From Diadema setosum (taxonomy: Eukaryota; Echinodermata; Echinoidea; Diadematoida; Diadematidae), in contig NC_092686.1 of NCBI RefSeq assembly GCF_964275005.1, positions 11,157,032 to 11,221,031 on the forward strand: a DNA stretch of 64,000 nt. The letters run 5' to 3'. The position numbers and the translations under genes were made by a program. The notes under the pieces are model-generated. The model made no database searches, had not been told where the DNA came from, and was given only the letters and a program-made list of their open reading frames with translations. Each line of letters opens with the position of its first letter. Position 1 is the stretch's first letter. This document shows, in pieces, positions 26,368 to 36,677 of this stretch.

Positions 26368-26373
26368 TTTATT
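26368..26373 (-). terminator. Candidate RPL29 poly(A) signal, distal
   Basis: AATAAA on the minus strand (TTTATT on plus), about 135 nt past the RPL29 stop codon. It is one of two candidate hexamers for this gene; the other overlaps the stop codon. Confidence 0.4.
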
Positions 26374-26507
26374 CACATTTTGTCACAGTCAACCTGGCCC
26401 ACGTCCTCCCCCCATCCCTGTGCTCCTGTCCGCTGCATCCGACAAGAATCACTGTGGCATGAGTGTCATTGTCCACGAGTCCATAAAGTCTCTTTGCACA
26501 AGATGTC

Positions 26508-26513
26508 TTTATT
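26508..26513 (-). terminator. AATAAA overlapping the RPL29 stop codon
   Basis: The minus-strand reading GCG GAA TAA AGA contains AATAAA spanning the last codon and stop. If used, the 3' untranslated region would be only about 15-30 nt. Whether it is used cannot be told from sequence. Confidence 0.35.
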
Positions 26514-26583
26514 CCGCGGGCTTGGGGTGGCGCTTGTTGTGCTTCTTGGCGAACCTCATATTCTTCAGGTATTTGGCATCCAT
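26509..26583 (-). CDS. RPL29: Ribosomal protein eL29, coding exon 3 (last)
   Basis: This is the last coding exon. It follows an acceptor CATGTCATTTCAG and starts in phase 0 with ATGGATGCC. It encodes MDAKYLKNMRFAKKHNKRHP plus four further residues and then TAA. The KYLKNMRFAKKHNK block is the conserved second half of the eL29 family. The protein stops soon after it, as in the short invertebrate and yeast forms and unlike the long lysine/alanine-rich mammalian tail. Exon 2 is about 1.7 kb upstream on the minus strand. Reading the ATG here as a start would lose the conserved N-terminal half; it is an internal methionine at the splice junction. Confidence 0.93.
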   Translation of the reverse strand: MDAKYLKNMRFAKKHNKRHPKPAE

Positions 26584-28320
26584 CTGAAATGACATGTGAG
26601 GGACCAGCATGCATCCAATTAAAATCTGCTGCAGGCAGAGATTACAGTTCATTGTGCAGATGTGTCATGTTGGCACAACTGTAAAACACATTGTCAATTT
26701 CTGATACCGGTATGCTGAGTTCTGCTGGAACTAAAGGAAAATGTTTTACCTGTGCAACATACGACTTACACAGTGACCAAGTCTATATAAGAGTTTGCAA
26801 GCTCACCAAGAAATTTTCATTCTGTTCAGTAATGATTTACTGAAGGTCACCATACCCAAAGTGCAGTACATTGCATATGAATGCCACTTGTTACTTTGTG
26901 AGCACATTTGGCAAACTGGGACTTTTCAGATGATTTCACAAGTGCCTAACTTTGCAACCCAAAAACCACAGTGACAGACTAAAAAAAAAAAAAGCACTTT
27001 CCCTATTCAAGATGTGAAGCCAGAGATTTCACACCCTGGAAATAACATACACTACATTTGTGTTAACGAGAGAGTACAGTTTTCAGCCATTTACAACCAT
27101 ACCACTACGGTGTAAATGGCTCATTCAGTATACACAATTAACTACATGATGAACACTACACAAGTCACAATAAGAGCCATCTCCTGAAAATTTGTGAAGT
27201 GTGAAAATCGTGAGGTATGTAGTCATTGTGCTTTTTTCCACTTTAGACAGGTCTAACATCTTCAAATGAATAAAAAATTTGAACTGAATACATGTGACTC
27301 CCAGTATAATGAAGGTCCTTGGGACAGGCAGTTTTCTGTTGTTAAAATATTGAAATTTCATCATAGCCAAACAATAAAGTACACAAAGATATATAGATGA
27401 TAATTTGCAGACCTGTATTGTTACTTCGTAGTAATGAAAGTTTCGTGTTAACCATGTTCCTCTATAACTGGAGTGCAGTGTATGTCACTGTTCAGAAAAT
27501 AGCATTTAACTGTGAGAATCCTGCCTTTCCATAGAAAGCTCCTGCATCAATGCTTGATAATGGTCTCCATTTCTTCCAACTGACAGATGATTCAACCCCC
27601 CCCCCAAAAAAAAAAAAGAAAAATAGTGGAGCCTATCAGGTACATTCTACAAACATATCTAATCTCTCAGGTGTTCACTCACAGAAAGTGTTCCAAAAAG
27701 CCAGAAATTTAACCTTTCTCAAAGTGGGGCTATAAAACCATATTTCTGTGTGATAAATTTAATAAAACAATCTACTATGCCCACGTAAGTTCAGCTGGGA
27801 ACAGATTAATAAGCTCTTGTTTGACATACATTGCACTTAAGCTTCATGTACAGTCAAACACAGGGCAGTCCGTGACTTGGGGATGTAGGTTTATTCCATT
27901 TTAATATTGATCTGTAAAATGCAGCAGTTTTTATATTAAACAGTCATTTCTTTCATAAATCAGGTACTGAATACGCCATATATTTTGCAAGTCTAAACTT
28001 CCGCGAATCAAGACTTCCCGACGTTTTTGAGAGTGATTAAATTCGCGATCGTGGAGTCCTGTACTGAACGGAGAAATGTGTATGTGTACGTCACATTCAT
28101 ATCAGGATCAGAGTCAATATTTTCGCGTTTTTAATTTCGCGAATAGCAGCTGACTCGCAAAATTCGCGAAAATAAAAACCTCGCGAAATATTTGGCATAT
28201 ACAGTAATTAATCACAATCTTTTGGTGTAATTTGAATAGCTAGGTTAATGTGAAGTGGGGGGGGGGGGGAGAGCACTTGGCAGCTAAGGAGAAAGGAGTA
28301 ATAGGAACATGAAAACTTAC
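26584..28320 (-). other. RPL29 intron 2
   Basis: A GT-AG intron of 1737 bp (donor GTAAGTTTTC, acceptor TTTCAG on the minus strand). It contains a 242-bp palindromic element at 27965-28206 and a G run at about 28257-28269. A segment at 27300-27450 is related to one at 24480-24640. No snoRNA box pairs were recognised by eye. Confidence 0.85.
27965..28206. mobile_element. Palindromic MITE-like element with TACTG ends
   Basis: The left end TACTGAATACGCCATATATT and the reverse complement of the right end, TACTGTATATGCCAAATATT, match at most positions. The interior is rich in TTCGCG/CGCGAA words. It lies in intron 2 of RPL29. A related TACT-ended, CGCG-rich element occurs at 36463-36677. Confidence 0.75.
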
Positions 28321-28385
28321 CCCCTTGAGAGATGTGTAGCGATATTTCTTAGGCTTTTTGATCCCATTGCGGTGGGCTTTGAAGC
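28321..28385 (-). CDS. RPL29: Ribosomal protein eL29, coding exon 2
   Basis: A 65-nt exon with acceptor TGTCTTCACAG and donor GTAAGTTTTC on the minus strand. Its first two bases complete a serine codon begun in exon 1. It then encodes FKAHRNGIKKPKKYRYTSLK plus glycine. HRNGIKKP followed by YxSLKG is the signature of the eL29 family. The exon ends at a codon boundary, so exon 3 continues in phase 0 after LKG, matching the family alignment LKG-(V/M)D-(P/A)K. Splice sites and family motif agree on both borders. Confidence 0.95.
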
Positions 28386-29221
28386 CTGTGAAGACAGACA
28401 TGAAGACACACATAAAAAGGTGTATCAGGTGCATGGGTTCCGATTTACATCTTACAATGAACTCTTGATACAAAGAGAAGGTCAAGACAACGTCACTTTC
28501 TTTCTTTCTAGTCATAGCTATAACAGTAAAAACAATTGTGCACAGAGGGATACATGTGGGAATTCATATGTTACCTGAACTTTGAGGAATACCTTGAAGT
28601 CACTGAAAAATATTTGTAATGTGTTTCTGAGGTTAACTCGCTAAATCAATTAAGTGACATGACATACACATGCCTGATTAAAACATTTCAAATGTACTCG
28701 GAAAAACTTCTTGTAATAATGAAAATTTGTTATAACACAGTTTGCCTGTATTTCATTGTGGAATAAAACAATAATCTGTGTTATTTCAACAAAACAAGTA
28801 CAAGAAGTTTTTATTATTTTGAGAAGTTTTTACCAGTACATTTTCAAAAAGGCAATAAGGCATGTCTAATGGCACAATCAAATTGACATAGCGAGTTAAC
28901 TTTGGAAACGCATGACAAAAATGTGTTAGTACGAGATAATTCTACTGCCAAAACTGTCATAACATCCCAGATTTGTTTTCTTCACTATTTAAGATTCTCT
29001 TTGTAGATTCTTTATGGCACTGGCAATATCTCACTGTATCTGTTCTCATTGTACACATGAGTGCTATAAATGTGAAAAATTTCATACAAAACCATACCAA
29101 TTTTATTCTATTAATCACTTTGGATACATCTGCTACAACAGTTTCTAAAGTACAAAATCATTCATTTCTTTTTATTTTCTTTATTTTCTTTTTTGTGATG
29201 TGTCTTATTTGTCTGTATACA

Positions 29222-29252
<31 letters not shown>

Positions 29253-29256
<4 letters not shown>

Positions 29257-29355
29257 AGCTTTGGAAGTTAATCAACCCAATTTTATTCACTGTTTCCATG
29301 CACGTTCTGTCTTTATTTTGCACTCTACCCCTCTCTCCGTCTTCTCTTCTTTCTT

Positions 29356-29394
<39 letters not shown>

Positions 29395-30201
29395 GTTTCT
29401 CTGGACATGGTCTTGATATACACAGTAAAACAAGGGAGGGTATTGTTTTAACACACTGGTATGGCCCTGATGGCTCCCCGAGGGACATATGGGGATTTCG
29501 CCAGCCACCAGGGGGAGTATACTTTCCAAAGCCAGATTGTGTATCTAGTGCCGGGATAAATTTGTAATGTACAAAATTGGATATAGTTTGGGATTGTAGT
29601 TGTTAAGGGGTTAACCTTGCTTGGGTTATGTCCAGAGTCGGAGATCCACGTGGCAGCTGGAATAAGCTGATATTATGGGATAGGGAAGGTTCGGTGCATT
29701 TTGTACTGGTGTTGGGCTGGGGAATTCAGTTTTGATACAAGTGTTCAGGGAGGAAAGACTGGCAAAAGGAGTTGTTCTTTTGGAGACCAACTTGGGGCTC
29801 TTTGTGCCCGGGAGGAGGAGGAGGGCAACATGGACTGATTCAAGTAAGATACTCATATAGGGATATAGGGATGTGGCTGTAGTTGAATTTAGGAATTAAA
29901 AAAAATTAATTTATAAATCAAAGTGCACTATAACAGAATGTTAATTAGGTTTTAATAAAGTAAATTGATAATAATAAATTTGCAGGTGTAATAACTGTGT
30001 CTTTTGTTAATTTTACTCCCTGGCAGTGGCTCTGATTGCAGAATGGATGTGAACACTTGATGATGATGAGGATGATGATGATGATGATGATGGAAATAAT
30101 GACGATGCAGTGGATATAATGCCCCTGCCCCCAGCTAACTACTAACTAATCTTCGAACTCAATCTACTTGAGGTTTAACAAACGAAACCCCACGTCTTAC
30201 A
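29253..30201 (+). repeat. LTR 1 of the non-autonomous element
   Basis: A 949-bp LTR, TGTAAG...CTTACA. It contains a (CT)16 tract (29359-29390), AATAAA hexamers at 29954-29959 and 29973-29978, and a GAT/ATG trinucleotide run near 30060-30090. Confidence 0.92.
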
Positions 30202-31759
30202 TTGGTGGCAGCGGTGGGATTAGTTATGCTAGTTGCTGGGGGTAATTAATCATTGAATAAGCAGTTAAGCCCAGATTATAGTTATACATACATAACTATT
30301 ACATTTTGAAGGTATTAATAGAAATTTCACTGGAGGCCAGTCCATTCTTGAAGGGAATATTGTATACACACATGGAATAAGTTACAAGATTGGTATTTTC
30401 AGATTGCAATGAGTTTGTTTTAATGTCTAGCTGTTTTTTTTTTGTGAAGCTTAGAATATATTTTATTGAGGCGGAAATGATACCTGAGTGATCGTGAGTT
30501 ACGTCCATAATGGGACTCACGTGTTAGCAGGTTTTCCGTGGAGGCAGCCGGATGGCTGGGGTTAGGTGAGAAATTGTTGATGTGAATTATGTACCTGTTT
30601 TTGCTATTTCAATAGCCCTTATCCCGTTATTTCGATAGGCAAACGCCATACAGGGAATAGAATAGCTCTATTCCATTGATGAGATATTCGGGTGGGGTGG
30701 AGCAGACGCAGTGACTCGTACGAGACAGTTGGGATTATTCTTTCGGTGTAGTGACAGTTTGGAACTGAAAGCGCAGGGAGCGCCGCTACATAGAATAGAA
30801 ACTGTTGTGTCTGCCCATACATAGAACTGGCACAGATGAGGTTTATGAGATTTTTTTTGATGAGGAAATTTTAATTTAGGATTTGGTTGATCCTGTGGAT
30901 ATTTTCGAAATGAAATCATTGCAGTTTGAAAATCTGATTTGATATGGGATTCTGAATATATACGTTGCAGTTTAGCAGACTATGATTTAATGAAATATAT
31001 AATTAATTGTATTTGACCCATAATACAATCATGTGTGAGAGGGTGTGTGTTCACAAAGTGGTTTATATCAAGTAGGTTAAAATCAAGGTGTTCAATGTTC
31101 ATAAGAGGGCTTATTATGACGCTCAGTTTGCCCGTTTTTAGGTTAAGGTATGTATCGATCTTCTCTTGCTGGTTATGTTCACGTTAGCAGGGCTAGAGTA
31201 CTTGAGAGTTGATACCTACATTTGTGGGGATACAGTACAGCCTTGTGTGAGTTTTAATCAATAGCAAGAAGGAGGTCTGGTTTATTGTAAGAAACACAGC
31301 CACATCCTGATACATGAAATGCTTAAGATTCAGTTTTGAATATATATTGGAATTAATTTAGAAAATAAGGCAAGTTTGGAGCTTCGGAGATTGATATTGA
31401 TCAGCATCAGGACTGATGTCTAGTGTCACAGTAATAATTATAATGCCGTTCAGGAGTTCAGCTTCAGCCCAGGGCAGCGGAGATTTCACCTACACGAGGA
31501 GGATGCCTGGGAGGGTGCCTAACTGGACACATCAAGATGGATTTGGACCCCGATGGACTGTTAACAGGAATAATGAATATTTTATGGACATCAAGACTTT
31601 GTGTTTTGATTTATGTTTATTTGTAATGATATGTTTGCATTGTTAGGAATATTTTTTTAGATTAACGTTTGTATAATGTTAATCGCAAAGCTGAACTAAT
31701 TTGGAAATATGTTTTTTATCATGACAGTGGAAGTCATGATTCAACTTGGCGGGGAGGTA
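30202..31759 (+). other. Internal region 1 of the non-autonomous element
   Basis: 1558 bp between LTR 1 and LTR 2 with no recognisable gag, protease, RT, RNase H or integrase. It begins with the primer site and ends with the purine run GGGGAGG (31751-31757) just before LTR 2. It appears identical to 32709-34266. Short frames on both strands show no family resemblance. Confidence 0.85.
30203..30220 (+). promoter_or_regulatory. Primer binding site, tRNA-Leu type (copy 1)
   Basis: TGGTGGCAGCGGTGGGAT lies one base after LTR 1. It is complementary to the 3' end of animal tRNA-Leu including CCA (recalled, not searched). It marks where minus-strand DNA synthesis would start. Confidence 0.85.
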
Positions 31760-31862
31760 TGTAAGCTTTGGAAGTTAATCAACCCAATTTTATTCACTGT
31801 TTCCATGCACGTTCTGTCTTTATTTTGCACTCTACCCCTCTCTCCGTCTTCTCTTCTTTCTT

Positions 31863-31901
<39 letters not shown>

Positions 31902-32708
31902 GTTTCTCTGGACATGGTCTTGATATACACAGTAAAACAAGGGAGGGTATTGTTTTAACACACTGGTATGGCCCTGATGGCTCCCCGAGGGACATATGGG
32001 GATTTCGCCAGCCACCAGGGGGAGTATACTTTCCAAAGCCAGATTGTGTATCTAGTGCCGGGATAAATTTGTAATGTACAAAATTGGATATAGTTTGGGA
32101 TTGTAGTTGTTAAGGGGTTAACCTTGCTTGGGTTATGTCCAGAGTCGGAGATCCACGTGGCAGCTGGAATAAGCTGATATTATGGGATAGGGAAGGTTCG
32201 GTGCATTTTGTACTGGTGTTGGGCTGGGGAATTCAGTTTTGATACAAGTGTTCAGGGAGGAAAGACTGGCAAAAGGAGTTGTTCTTTTGGAGACCAACTT
32301 GGGGCTCTTTGTGCCCGGGAGGAGGAGGAGGGCAACATGGACTGATTCAAGTAAGATACTCATATAGGGATATAGGGATGTGGCTGTAGTTGAATTTAGG
32401 AATTAAAAAAAATTAATTTATAAATCAAAGTGCACTATAACAGAATGTTAATTAGGTTTTAATAAAGTAAATTGATAATAATAAATTTGCAGGTGTAATA
32501 ACTGTGTCTTTTGTTAATTTTACTCCCTGGCAGTGGCTCTGATTGCAGAATGGATGTGAACACTTGATGATGATGAGGATGATGATGATGATGATGATGG
32601 AAATAATGACGATGCAGTGGATATAATGCCCCTGCCCCCAGCTAACTACTAACTAATCTTCGAACTCAATCTACTTGAGGTTTAACAAACGAAACCCCAC
32701 GTCTTACA
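31760..32708 (+). repeat. LTR 2 (shared middle LTR)
   Basis: A 949-bp LTR with the same ends and (CT)16 tract as LTR 1. It is preceded by a purine tract and followed by a primer site, so it serves as the 3' LTR of one unit and the 5' LTR of the next. Confidence 0.92.
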
Positions 32709-34266
32709 TTGGTGGCAGCGGTGGGATTAGTTATGCTAGTTGCTGGGGGTAATTAATCATTGAATAAGCAGTTAAGCCCAGATTATAGTTATACATACAT
32801 AACTATTACATTTTGAAGGTATTAATAGAAATTTCACTGGAGGCCAGTCCATTCTTGAAGGGAATATTGTATACACACATGGAATAAGTTACAAGATTGG
32901 TATTTTCAGATTGCAATGAGTTTGTTTTAATGTCTAGCTGTTTTTTTTTTGTGAAGCTTAGAATATATTTTATTGAGGCGGAAATGATACCTGAGTGATC
33001 GTGAGTTACGTCCATAATGGGACTCACGTGTTAGCAGGTTTTCCGTGGAGGCAGCCGGATGGCTGGGGTTAGGTGAGAAATTGTTGATGTGAATTATGTA
33101 CCTGTTTTTGCTATTTCAATAGCCCTTATCCCGTTATTTCGATAGGCAAACGCCATACAGGGAATAGAATAGCTCTATTCCATTGATGAGATATTCGGGT
33201 GGGGTGGAGCAGACGCAGTGACTCGTACGAGACAGTTGGGATTATTCTTTCGGTGTAGTGACAGTTTGGAACTGAAAGCGCAGGGAGCGCCGCTACATAG
33301 AATAGAAACTGTTGTGTCTGCCCATACATAGAACTGGCACAGATGAGGTTTATGAGATTTTTTTTGATGAGGAAATTTTAATTTAGGATTTGGTTGATCC
33401 TGTGGATATTTTCGAAATGAAATCATTGCAGTTTGAAAATCTGATTTGATATGGGATTCTGAATATATACGTTGCAGTTTAGCAGACTATGATTTAATGA
33501 AATATATAATTAATTGTATTTGACCCATAATACAATCATGTGTGAGAGGGTGTGTGTTCACAAAGTGGTTTATATCAAGTAGGTTAAAATCAAGGTGTTC
33601 AATGTTCATAAGAGGGCTTATTATGACGCTCAGTTTGCCCGTTTTTAGGTTAAGGTATGTATCGATCTTCTCTTGCTGGTTATGTTCACGTTAGCAGGGC
33701 TAGAGTACTTGAGAGTTGATACCTACATTTGTGGGGATACAGTACAGCCTTGTGTGAGTTTTAATCAATAGCAAGAAGGAGGTCTGGTTTATTGTAAGAA
33801 ACACAGCCACATCCTGATACATGAAATGCTTAAGATTCAGTTTTGAATATATATTGGAATTAATTTAGAAAATAAGGCAAGTTTGGAGCTTCGGAGATTG
33901 ATATTGATCAGCATCAGGACTGATGTCTAGTGTCACAGTAATAATTATAATGCCGTTCAGGAGTTCAGCTTCAGCCCAGGGCAGCGGAGATTTCACCTAC
34001 ACGAGGAGGATGCCTGGGAGGGTGCCTAACTGGACACATCAAGATGGATTTGGACCCCGATGGACTGTTAACAGGAATAATGAATATTTTATGGACATCA
34101 AGACTTTGTGTTTTGATTTATGTTTATTTGTAATGATATGTTTGCATTGTTAGGAATATTTTTTTAGATTAACGTTTGTATAATGTTAATCGCAAAGCTG
34201 AACTAATTTGGAAATATGTTTTTTATCATGACAGTGGAAGTCATGATTCAACTTGGCGGGGAGGTA
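32709..34266 (+). other. Internal region 2 of the non-autonomous element
   Basis: 1558 bp, the same length as internal region 1 and apparently the same sequence. It ends in GGGGAGG (34258-34264) before LTR 3. Non-coding. Confidence 0.85.
32710..32727 (+). promoter_or_regulatory. Primer binding site, tRNA-Leu type (copy 2)
   Basis: The same 18 nt as at 30203-30220, one base after LTR 2. Confidence 0.85.
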
Positions 34267-34369
34267 TGTAAGCTTTGGAAGTTAATCAACCCAATTTTAT
34301 TCACTGTTTCCATGCACGTTCTGTCTTTATTTTGCACTCTACCCCTCTCTCCGTCTTCTCTTCTTTCTT

Positions 34370-34406
<37 letters not shown>

Positions 34407-35213
34407 GTTTCTCTGGACATGGTCTTGATATACACAGTAAAACAAGGGAGGGTATTGTTTTAACACACTGGTATGGCCCTGATGGCTCCCCGAGGGACAT
34501 ATGGGGATTTCGCCAGCCACCAGGGGGAGTATACTTTCCAAAGCCAGATTGTGTATCTAGTGCCGGGATAAATTTGTAATGTACAAAATTGGATATAGTT
34601 TGGGATTGTAGTTGTTAAGGGGTTAACCTTGCTTGGGTTATGTCCAGAGTCGGAGATCCACGTGGCAGCTGGAATAAGCTGATATTATGGGATAGGGAAG
34701 GTTCGGTGCATTTTGTACTGGTGTTGGGCTGGGGAATTCAGTTTTGATACAAGTGTTCAGGGAGGAAAGACTGGCAAAAGGAGTTGTTCTTTTGGAGACC
34801 AACTTGGGGCTCTTTGTGCCCGGGAGGAGGAGGAGGGCAACATGGACTGATTCAAGTAAGATACTCATATAGGGATATAGGGATGTGGCTGTAGTTGAAT
34901 TTAGGAATTAAAAAAAATTAATTTATAAATCAAAGTGCACTATAACAGAATGTTAATTAGGTTTTAATAAAGTAAATTGATAATAATAAATTTGCAGGTG
35001 TAATAACTGTGTCTTTTGTTAATTTTACTCCCTGGCAGTGGCTCTGATTGCAGAATGGATGTGAACACTTGATGATGATGAGGATGATGATGATGATGAT
35101 GATGGAAATAATGACGATGCAGTGGATATAATGCCCCTGCCCCCAGCTAACTACTAACTAATCTTCGAACTCAATCTACTTGAGGTTTAACAAACGAAAC
35201 CCCACGTCTTACA
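34267..35213 (+). repeat. LTR 3 of the non-autonomous element
   Basis: A 947-bp LTR, TGTAAG...CTTACA, differing from the other two by one fewer CT unit (15 against 16). TA repeats follow directly. Confidence 0.92.
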
Positions 35214-35269
35214 TATATATATATATATATACATGAAGATAGAGAGAGAGAAAGAATATATGTACTCAC

Positions 35270-35306
35270 TCTGATTGTGACTGGTGTGGTTCTTTGACTT
35301 GGCCAT
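35270..35306 (-). CDS. RPL29: Ribosomal protein eL29, coding exon 1
   Basis: RPL29 encodes eL29, a small, very basic protein of the cytosolic 60S ribosomal subunit. This exon starts at ATG (minus strand, 35306) and encodes MAKSKNHTSHNQ plus the first base of a serine codon, ending at a donor A|GTGAGTAC. MAKSKNHTxHNQ is the family's N-terminal signature. With exons 2 and 3 it gives 37+65+75 nt, that is 58 residues and a stop, close to the yeast and other short eL29 forms. A possible acceptor CTATTCTTCTTCCAG ends 33 nt upstream of the ATG, so a non-coding first exon probably exists further upstream, as in vertebrate RPL29. The gene is well conserved and looks functional: all splice sites are canonical and no frame is broken. 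Confidence 0.95.
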
Positions 35307-35339
35307 GACTGTCTCCGTTTGACTGCTGCTCAACTAGCA
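35307..35339 (-). other. RPL29 5' untranslated segment with upstream splice acceptor
   Basis: The 33 nt before the ATG follow CTATTCTTCTTCCAG on the minus strand, which can be read as a splice acceptor. It could also be a pyrimidine-rich transcription start of the type used by ribosomal protein genes. The first reading is favoured because a MITE lies only about 90 bp further upstream. Confidence 0.45.
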
Positions 35340-35430
35340 CTGGAAGAAGAATAGGAGTTGTGGAAATAATGCAGCTACATTGTCATGCATTGTATACAAA
35401 ATCTCGGCCGTACCATTAAACATACAGCTG

Positions 35431-35521
35431 TACCATATCTATGGGTAAACTCGGGCCGTAGCGCTCTCATTTCAAGTGGTTGAGTTTACCCTCTAGGCTG
35501 AGTTTACCCATAAGTACGGTA
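35431..35521. mobile_element. 91-bp palindromic MITE-like element
   Basis: The left end TACCATATCTATGGGTAAAC and the reverse complement of the right end, TACCGTACTTATGGGTAAAC, match at 17 of 20 positions. A further partial copy of the arm (GAGTTTACCC) lies in the middle. It sits just upstream of the RPL29 start. Confidence 0.75.
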
Positions 35522-35713
35522 TCTAATAAAAGTTGTCATTCATTCCCTCAAGTTTTTCAGTCTTTTGAACTCTTAACCCTTTTGTGTATACAAAGAAACA
35601 AGTGATGTATGCAGAACAGTAAGACTTGGAACAACTGTATGCCAGTGGATGGTTGAGAGACTGACAACACACATTTGTGGCATAATATGTAGTTGGACCT
35701 GCTAGATTTTTAG

Positions 35714-35802
35714 AGCGAGCTTGCGCACGCACCTCTGGTGCGCAAGCTCGCTAGCTTGCACGCTGTCTGTATGTGCTGGATGCGTGATGTGATGTGACGT
35801 CA
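35714..35802. promoter_or_regulatory. Perfect 15-bp hairpin and CRE-like site upstream of RPL29
   Basis: AGCGAGCTTGCGCAC (35714-35728) and its exact inverse (35738-35752) flank a 9-nt loop. About 40 bp on there is a TGACGTCA palindrome (35795-35802), the consensus of CREB/ATF sites. The region is GC- and CpG-rich compared with its surroundings. It could be part of the RPL29 promoter; this is inference, and the hairpin could instead belong to a transposon. Confidence 0.3.
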
Positions 35803-36462
35803 CGTCGCGGGATTCCAGAAAAAGCGCCCAAAGGTTAGCGGACTGCCAAATTGACGAAGAAAGTGAACCCGTCATACCTACAAAAGGATTAGTTTGCTAA
35901 CAAACTGGAGTACCCACCTACTTTATCAGCGTAGAATAGTAATTTTGAATATATGCACATGATCACGTTTAGTACTGATTTTATTTTTCTCATTACAAAT
36001 TTTTGAAAAAAGATGTCAGACTTCAGCTTCACGCGGCCGATTCGTGCGTGGAGAGGTGAGAGCCACAGAAAAAAGTACCGAAATAGTCGGATCAGGCCGC
36101 TAGGTGCGGCAGCCTTGCATTGAGAGAACCAGCTGGCGCCCGTGTTTCGATGGGTCGCTGTGCATCGATTGATTAAAACTTTGATTGTTGTAAAAAAAAT
36201 TAAAAAAAAAACAGAATTTTTTCTTCTTTTCATCATGGATAGTGGACATGTGTGTGTAACAAAAAATCACCGTGCAAAGTTGCGACAATTTATATGTCAG
36301 ATGTGAGATGAATAAAAAGTGAACTGGGAGCTTCATGAGTCTCTCTCCCTGGGAGCGTCATGAGGCTCTCCGGAGGCCTCGTGAGGCGGAGGAGTGCTCG
36401 TACAGGGGAGCAGGCCTCGTGAGTGGGTTTCCCGGACTGATGTGAATGTTATAGAGCGGTAC

Positions 36463-36677
36463 TACTAAAAGTGGAAATTTTCGCGGTGTTGAAATTTTCA
36501 CGCATTTCGCGCAACCAGAAACTAACGCGAAAATAAAAGCACGCAAATATTTTTGCTTGCCATAGGTTGCTGTGCGTGATGTCTTGATTCCGCGGAATTA
36601 AAAACATGCGAAACTGTTCTTGCCAGGCCAAGCGCGAAAAATTAGTGGTGCAAAAAATAATATCCACTTTTCCAGTA
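36463..36677. mobile_element. Palindromic MITE-like element with TACT ends
   Basis: The left end TACTAAAAGTGGAAATTTTC and the reverse complement of the right end, TACTGGAAAAGTGGATATTA, are related. The interior is rich in CGCGAAAA words, as in the element at 27965-28206. Non-coding. Confidence 0.65.

Larger units (their letters stand above)
29253..35213 (+). mobile_element. Tandem non-autonomous LTR retrotransposon (LTR-int-LTR-int-LTR)
   Basis: Three LTRs (949, 949 and 947 bp) alternate with two 1558-bp internal regions. Each LTR begins TGTAAGCTTTGG and ends CACGTCTTACA, so TGTAAG/CTTACA are the short inverted termini. Each internal region starts one base after an LTR with an 18-nt tRNA-Leu-type primer site and ends with a GGGGAGG purine run. 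No protease, RT or integrase is encoded; the longest frames are under 90 codons apart from repeat artefacts. Machinery must have come from a related autonomous element. The copies look identical by eye except for one CT unit in the third LTR. Flanks are TATA on both sides, but the site is a TA microsatellite, so target duplication cannot be proven. It is antisense to RPL29. Confidence 0.92.
28386..35269 (-). other. RPL29 intron 1, inflated by an LTR array
   Basis: A GT-AG intron of 6884 bp (donor A|GTGAGTAC at 35269-35262, acceptor CTTCACAG at 28393-28386). Of this, 5961 bp are the inserted LTR array at 29253-35213; without it the intron would be about 0.9 kb. A TA microsatellite flanks the array on both sides, so the insertion split it. 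The array lies 56 bp from the donor. Confidence 0.85.

Noticed and set aside
26369..26614. An 81-codon minus-strand frame over RPL29 exon 3
   Set aside because: It is in the wrong frame; the correct exon frame encodes the eL29 motif and ends at 26509.
28240..28515. A 91-codon minus-strand frame covering RPL29 exon 2
   Set aside because: Only its central 65 nt is exon; the flanks are intron, as shown by splice sites and the family motif ending exactly at them.
29287..29567. Recurrent frames of 80-120 codons in the LTR array, including one with serine-leucine repeats
   Set aside because: They read through the CT tract inside each LTR and recur only because the LTRs are repeated; no domain is visible.
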